From positions 124,001 to 188,000 of the forward strand of contig NZ_WIXI01000022.1 in NCBI RefSeq assembly GCF_009617585.1: 64,000 nt of DNA, given 5' to 3'. This DNA comes from Endobacterium cereale. GTDB taxonomy: Bacteria; Pseudomonadota; Alphaproteobacteria; Rhizobiales; Rhizobiaceae. Both the position numbers and the translations under genes were made by a program. The notes below the pieces were generated by a model, which did no database searches, had not been told where the DNA came from, and worked only from the letters and a program-made list of their open reading frames with translations. Positions 62,076 through 64,000 of the stretch are shown here, one piece after another; position 1 is the first letter of the stretch, and each line of letters opens with the position of its first letter.

Positions 62076-64000
62076 TCAGAACTCTTCCCAACTGTCTCCT
62101 GACGGGGCCGCGACTGCCGCGGCAGAACCGCCGCCACCGAAAGCACGGGCAAGCGTGCCGACCATCTTGCGGGCCGGAGAAACACGTGGGGCCGAATGAC
62201 CATCGGTGGCCACGGCACGGACGGCGCCTGAGACTGCGGCACGCGGCGCAGATGTCGCAGCCGAACCGGCTCCCGTGCCGATATCGAAGCGGGAAACGAG
62301 ACCGAACAGATGGCTGGCTTCGGACGAAAGCTTGTGAGTTGCGGCAGAGGTTTCCTCCACCATGGCAGCATTCTTCTGGGTCACCTGATCCATCTGGTTG
62401 ACGGCCGTGTTGACCTCCTGAAGACCCGTTGCCTGCTCGCGGGCAGCCGTGGCAATCGAGTGGATATGATCGTTGATGCGATGGACACGGCTTTCGATCT
62501 CGGTCAGCGACTCTCCGGTTTTCTGCACCAGCGTCACGCCGCTCGACACTTCCTGGCCGGATTTGGTGATCAACGACTTGATATCCTTGGCGGCATTGGC
62601 CGAGCGCTGTGCAAGTTCGCGGACTTCCTGGGCCACGACGGCAAACCCCTTGCCCGCTTCACCTGCGCGCGCCGCTTCCACACCCGCATTCAAGGCCAGA
62701 AGATTGGTCTGGAAGGCGATCTCGTCAATGACGTTGATGATCTGGCTGATTTCACCGGATGCCTGCTCGATGCGGCCCATGGCTTCGACGGCACTGCGCA
62801 CGACCGTGCCGGACTGGGCAGCACTCTGCTTGGCTTCCGTCACCATGGTGCTGGCTTCCTGGGCGCGTTCGGCGGAGTTGCGCACCACGGCCATGATCTC
62901 GTCCAGCGCGGCAGAGGTTTGTTCCAGCGCCGCCGCCTGCTGTTCGGTGCGCTTGGAAAGGTCGTCGGTTGCCGCACGCAATTCGTTTGAATTGTCGTTG
63001 ATCGAGGTCGTGGCGCTCCGCACGTCCTTCATCGTGGTGCGCAGGTTGCCCATGGCGCCATCGACATTCTGCTGCAGTTCCGCAAAGTTGCCCCGGAATT
63101 CGCCGCGCATGGATTGCGTCAGATCACCTTCAGCTAGACTTGCGACGACACGGCGGACTTCCGACACGCCGGTATCGACACTGCCGACCAGCTGATCGAC
63201 ATCACGACCAAAGGCATCGAGACCCTGATCGCCGAAGGAATGATTGATGCGGCGGGTAAAATCGCCACCCACGGCGGCGGTCACAACCTCGGCCATGCGC
63301 CGGCGGAATTCTTCGTTCTTGCCACGCATATCCGCCTCGCTGGCATTCATGCGCGATACTTCGAGGCCGTTACGCTTGAACACTTCGACGGCGGCGGCCA
63401 TGTCGCCGATTTCGTCCTTGCGGCCGACGGATGGCACCTGCGTGTTGAAATCGCCATCTGCGATGCGGGTCATTGCGCCCGTCAGCTCGACGATCGGGTT
63501 ACTGAGGTGGCGGCGACCGGTAATCAGACCAAATGCCGCGCCGATCAGGACGCCCAGCATGGTGACGACGGAGACGAGGATGAGAACCGTCTCGCTGAAC
63601 ATGTGCAGGCCTTCACCGATGGCGGTCAGCTCTGCCTGATCCGCTGCAACGACCTTGTCGATGCTTGCTTGAAAAGCCTTGCGGTTTGCGCGGTTGGCTT
63701 CGTTGTTACCTTGTACTGCGGCGGCGGCCGGTCCCTGCTCACGCACAAGACGGACCGTTTCGGAACGGAATTGTACGAACCCGCGCGACTGAGCGGCGAT
63801 CGCGTCGAAGTCCGCACGCTGTGCAGCGGGAACAAGCGACTGCCATTCCGTGATGACCTTGGCCATTTCGTCGAGATTGGTAAGCAACCCTTTCGCAAAA
63901 GGCTCGGCGCTGGCGGCGCTGTCTGCGGCGTAGATGCCGCGCGCTTCCATGACGACGGCGGTCACGACACGGTTCAGATGCTCGCCATGATAAACACGGT
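62076..64000 (-). CDS. Methyl-accepting chemotaxis protein (5' end outside window)
   Basis: The 641 residues visible lack the N-terminal membrane anchor, since the frame is open to the window edge ([27 protein letters not shown]...). A four-helix-bundle-like sensor precedes a membrane helix ([22 protein letters not shown]) and a HAMP domain ([29 protein letters not shown]), with a second HAMP-like repeat ([34 protein letters not shown]). The signalling domain has the CheA/CheW contact hairpin [47 protein letters not shown]. The C-terminus is DSWEEF, similar to the NWETF pentapeptide that tethers CheR. Partial gene; the ligand is unknown. Confidence 0.95.
   Translation of the reverse strand, partial: RVYHGEHLNRVVTAVVMEARGIYAADSAASAEPFAKGLLTNLDEMAKVITEWQSLVPAAQRADFDAIAAQSRGFVQFRSETVRLVREQGPAAAAVQGNNEANRANRKAFQASIDKVVAADQAELTAIGEGLHMFSETVLILVSVVTMLGVLIGAAFGLITGRRHLSNPIVELTGAMTRIADGDFNTQVPSVGRKDEIGDMAAAVEVFKRNGLEVSRMNASEADMRGKNEEFRRRMAEVVTAAVGGDFTRRINHSFGDQGLDAFGRDVDQLVGSVDTGVSEVRRVVASLAEGDLTQSMRGEFRGNFAELQQNVDGAMGNLRTTMKDVRSATTSINDNSNELRAATDDLSKRTEQQAAALEQTSAALDEIMAVVRNSAERAQEASTMVTEAKQSAAQSGTVVRSAVEAMGRIEQASGEISQIINVIDEIAFQTNLLALNAGVEAARAGEAGKGFAVVAQEVRELAQRSANAAKDIKSLITKSGQEVSSGVTLVQKTGESLTEIESRVHRINDHIHSIATAAREQATGLQEVNTAVNQMDQVTQKNAAMVEETSAATHKLSSEASHLFGLVSRFDIGTGAGSAATSAPRAAVSGAVRAVATDGHSAPRVSPARKMVGTLARAFGGGGSAAAVAAPSGDSWEEF

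Overview
The window reads as a chromosomal segment of an alphaproteobacterium of the Rhizobiaceae, most likely Agrobacterium/Rhizobium-like. The support is qualitative: high-GC coding sequence with GC-rich third positions, many proteins of types I know mainly from Rhizobiales (DUF1489, DUF1457/PAS, DUF599, DUF1624, BTLCP peptidases, PilZ proteins), an FNR/FixK-type box in front of hemN, and two CCA-encoding tRNA genes. There is no prophage, insertion sequence, rRNA operon or CRISPR array. Apart from a few lineage-specific patches the segment is ordinary core genome.

Layout. 1-3134: a degenerate CitE-like protein, a flavin reductase-like/nitroreductase pair and a secreted protein of unknown function. 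3159-8477: a PlsC-type acyltransferase, the leftward group IscU-like/yidD/thrS, and rightward folE-hisI. 8602-16917: a patatin phospholipase, CBS and rhomboid proteins, PAS and double-PilZ proteins, a secreted LapG-type cysteine peptidase behind an AT-rich palindrome-rich region, a penicillin-binding D,D-carboxypeptidase with a SPOR domain, and small conserved proteins. 17004-20345: L-serine dehydratase and two integral membrane proteins. 20346-20956: a gene-free stretch that folds into a series of strong hairpins and ends in a terminator on the + strand; I treat it as a candidate structured RNA. 20957-27071: a complete iron-siderophore uptake locus (TonB receptor, binding protein, two permeases, ATPase), all leftward. 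27293-31468: a sorbosone-dehydrogenase-like lipoprotein with a DUF2231 partner, the Kup potassium transporter and tRNA-Thr(CGU). 31778-40491: a membrane-anchored protein, a 1,992-residue autotransporter built of IPT/TIG, cadherin-like and putative-Ig repeats, a secreted tail-collar-domain protein and a 72-residue protein. 40757-44720: an acyl carrier protein, an AMP-forming acyl ligase and an NH3-dependent NadE-like enzyme in one tight operon, facing a double-length GNAT protein. 44868-50942: a PRC-barrel protein, fadD behind a perfect palindrome, a lipoprotein hydrolase, pgi, and a coupled pair of small membrane proteins of which the second has only 28 residues. 50964-59725: fructokinase-like kinase, pyrE, a diguanylate cyclase, pyrC, a Sel1 protein, a proline-racemase-family enzyme with Ser in place of the first catalytic Cys, cysQ and hemN. 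59888-64000: a small membrane protein, tRNA-Arg(ACG), a sensor histidine kinase and the 3' part of a chemotaxis receptor that runs off the window.

How the genes work together. Most are housekeeping: translation (thrS, two tRNAs), membrane-protein insertion (yidD), folate and histidine synthesis (folE, hisI), pyrimidine synthesis (pyrC, pyrE), glycolysis/gluconeogenesis (pgi, fructokinase), fatty-acid degradation (fadD), sulfur-nucleotide recycling (cysQ) and heme synthesis at low oxygen (hemN). Surface and signalling functions form a second layer: c-di-GMP proteins (PilZ, GGDEF), a LapG-like peptidase, the giant autotransporter with its collar-domain neighbour, a chemoreceptor and a histidine kinase. 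The least explained patches are the structured intergenic region at 20465-20885, the ACP/ligase/NadE-like operon, and the collar/autotransporter pair.
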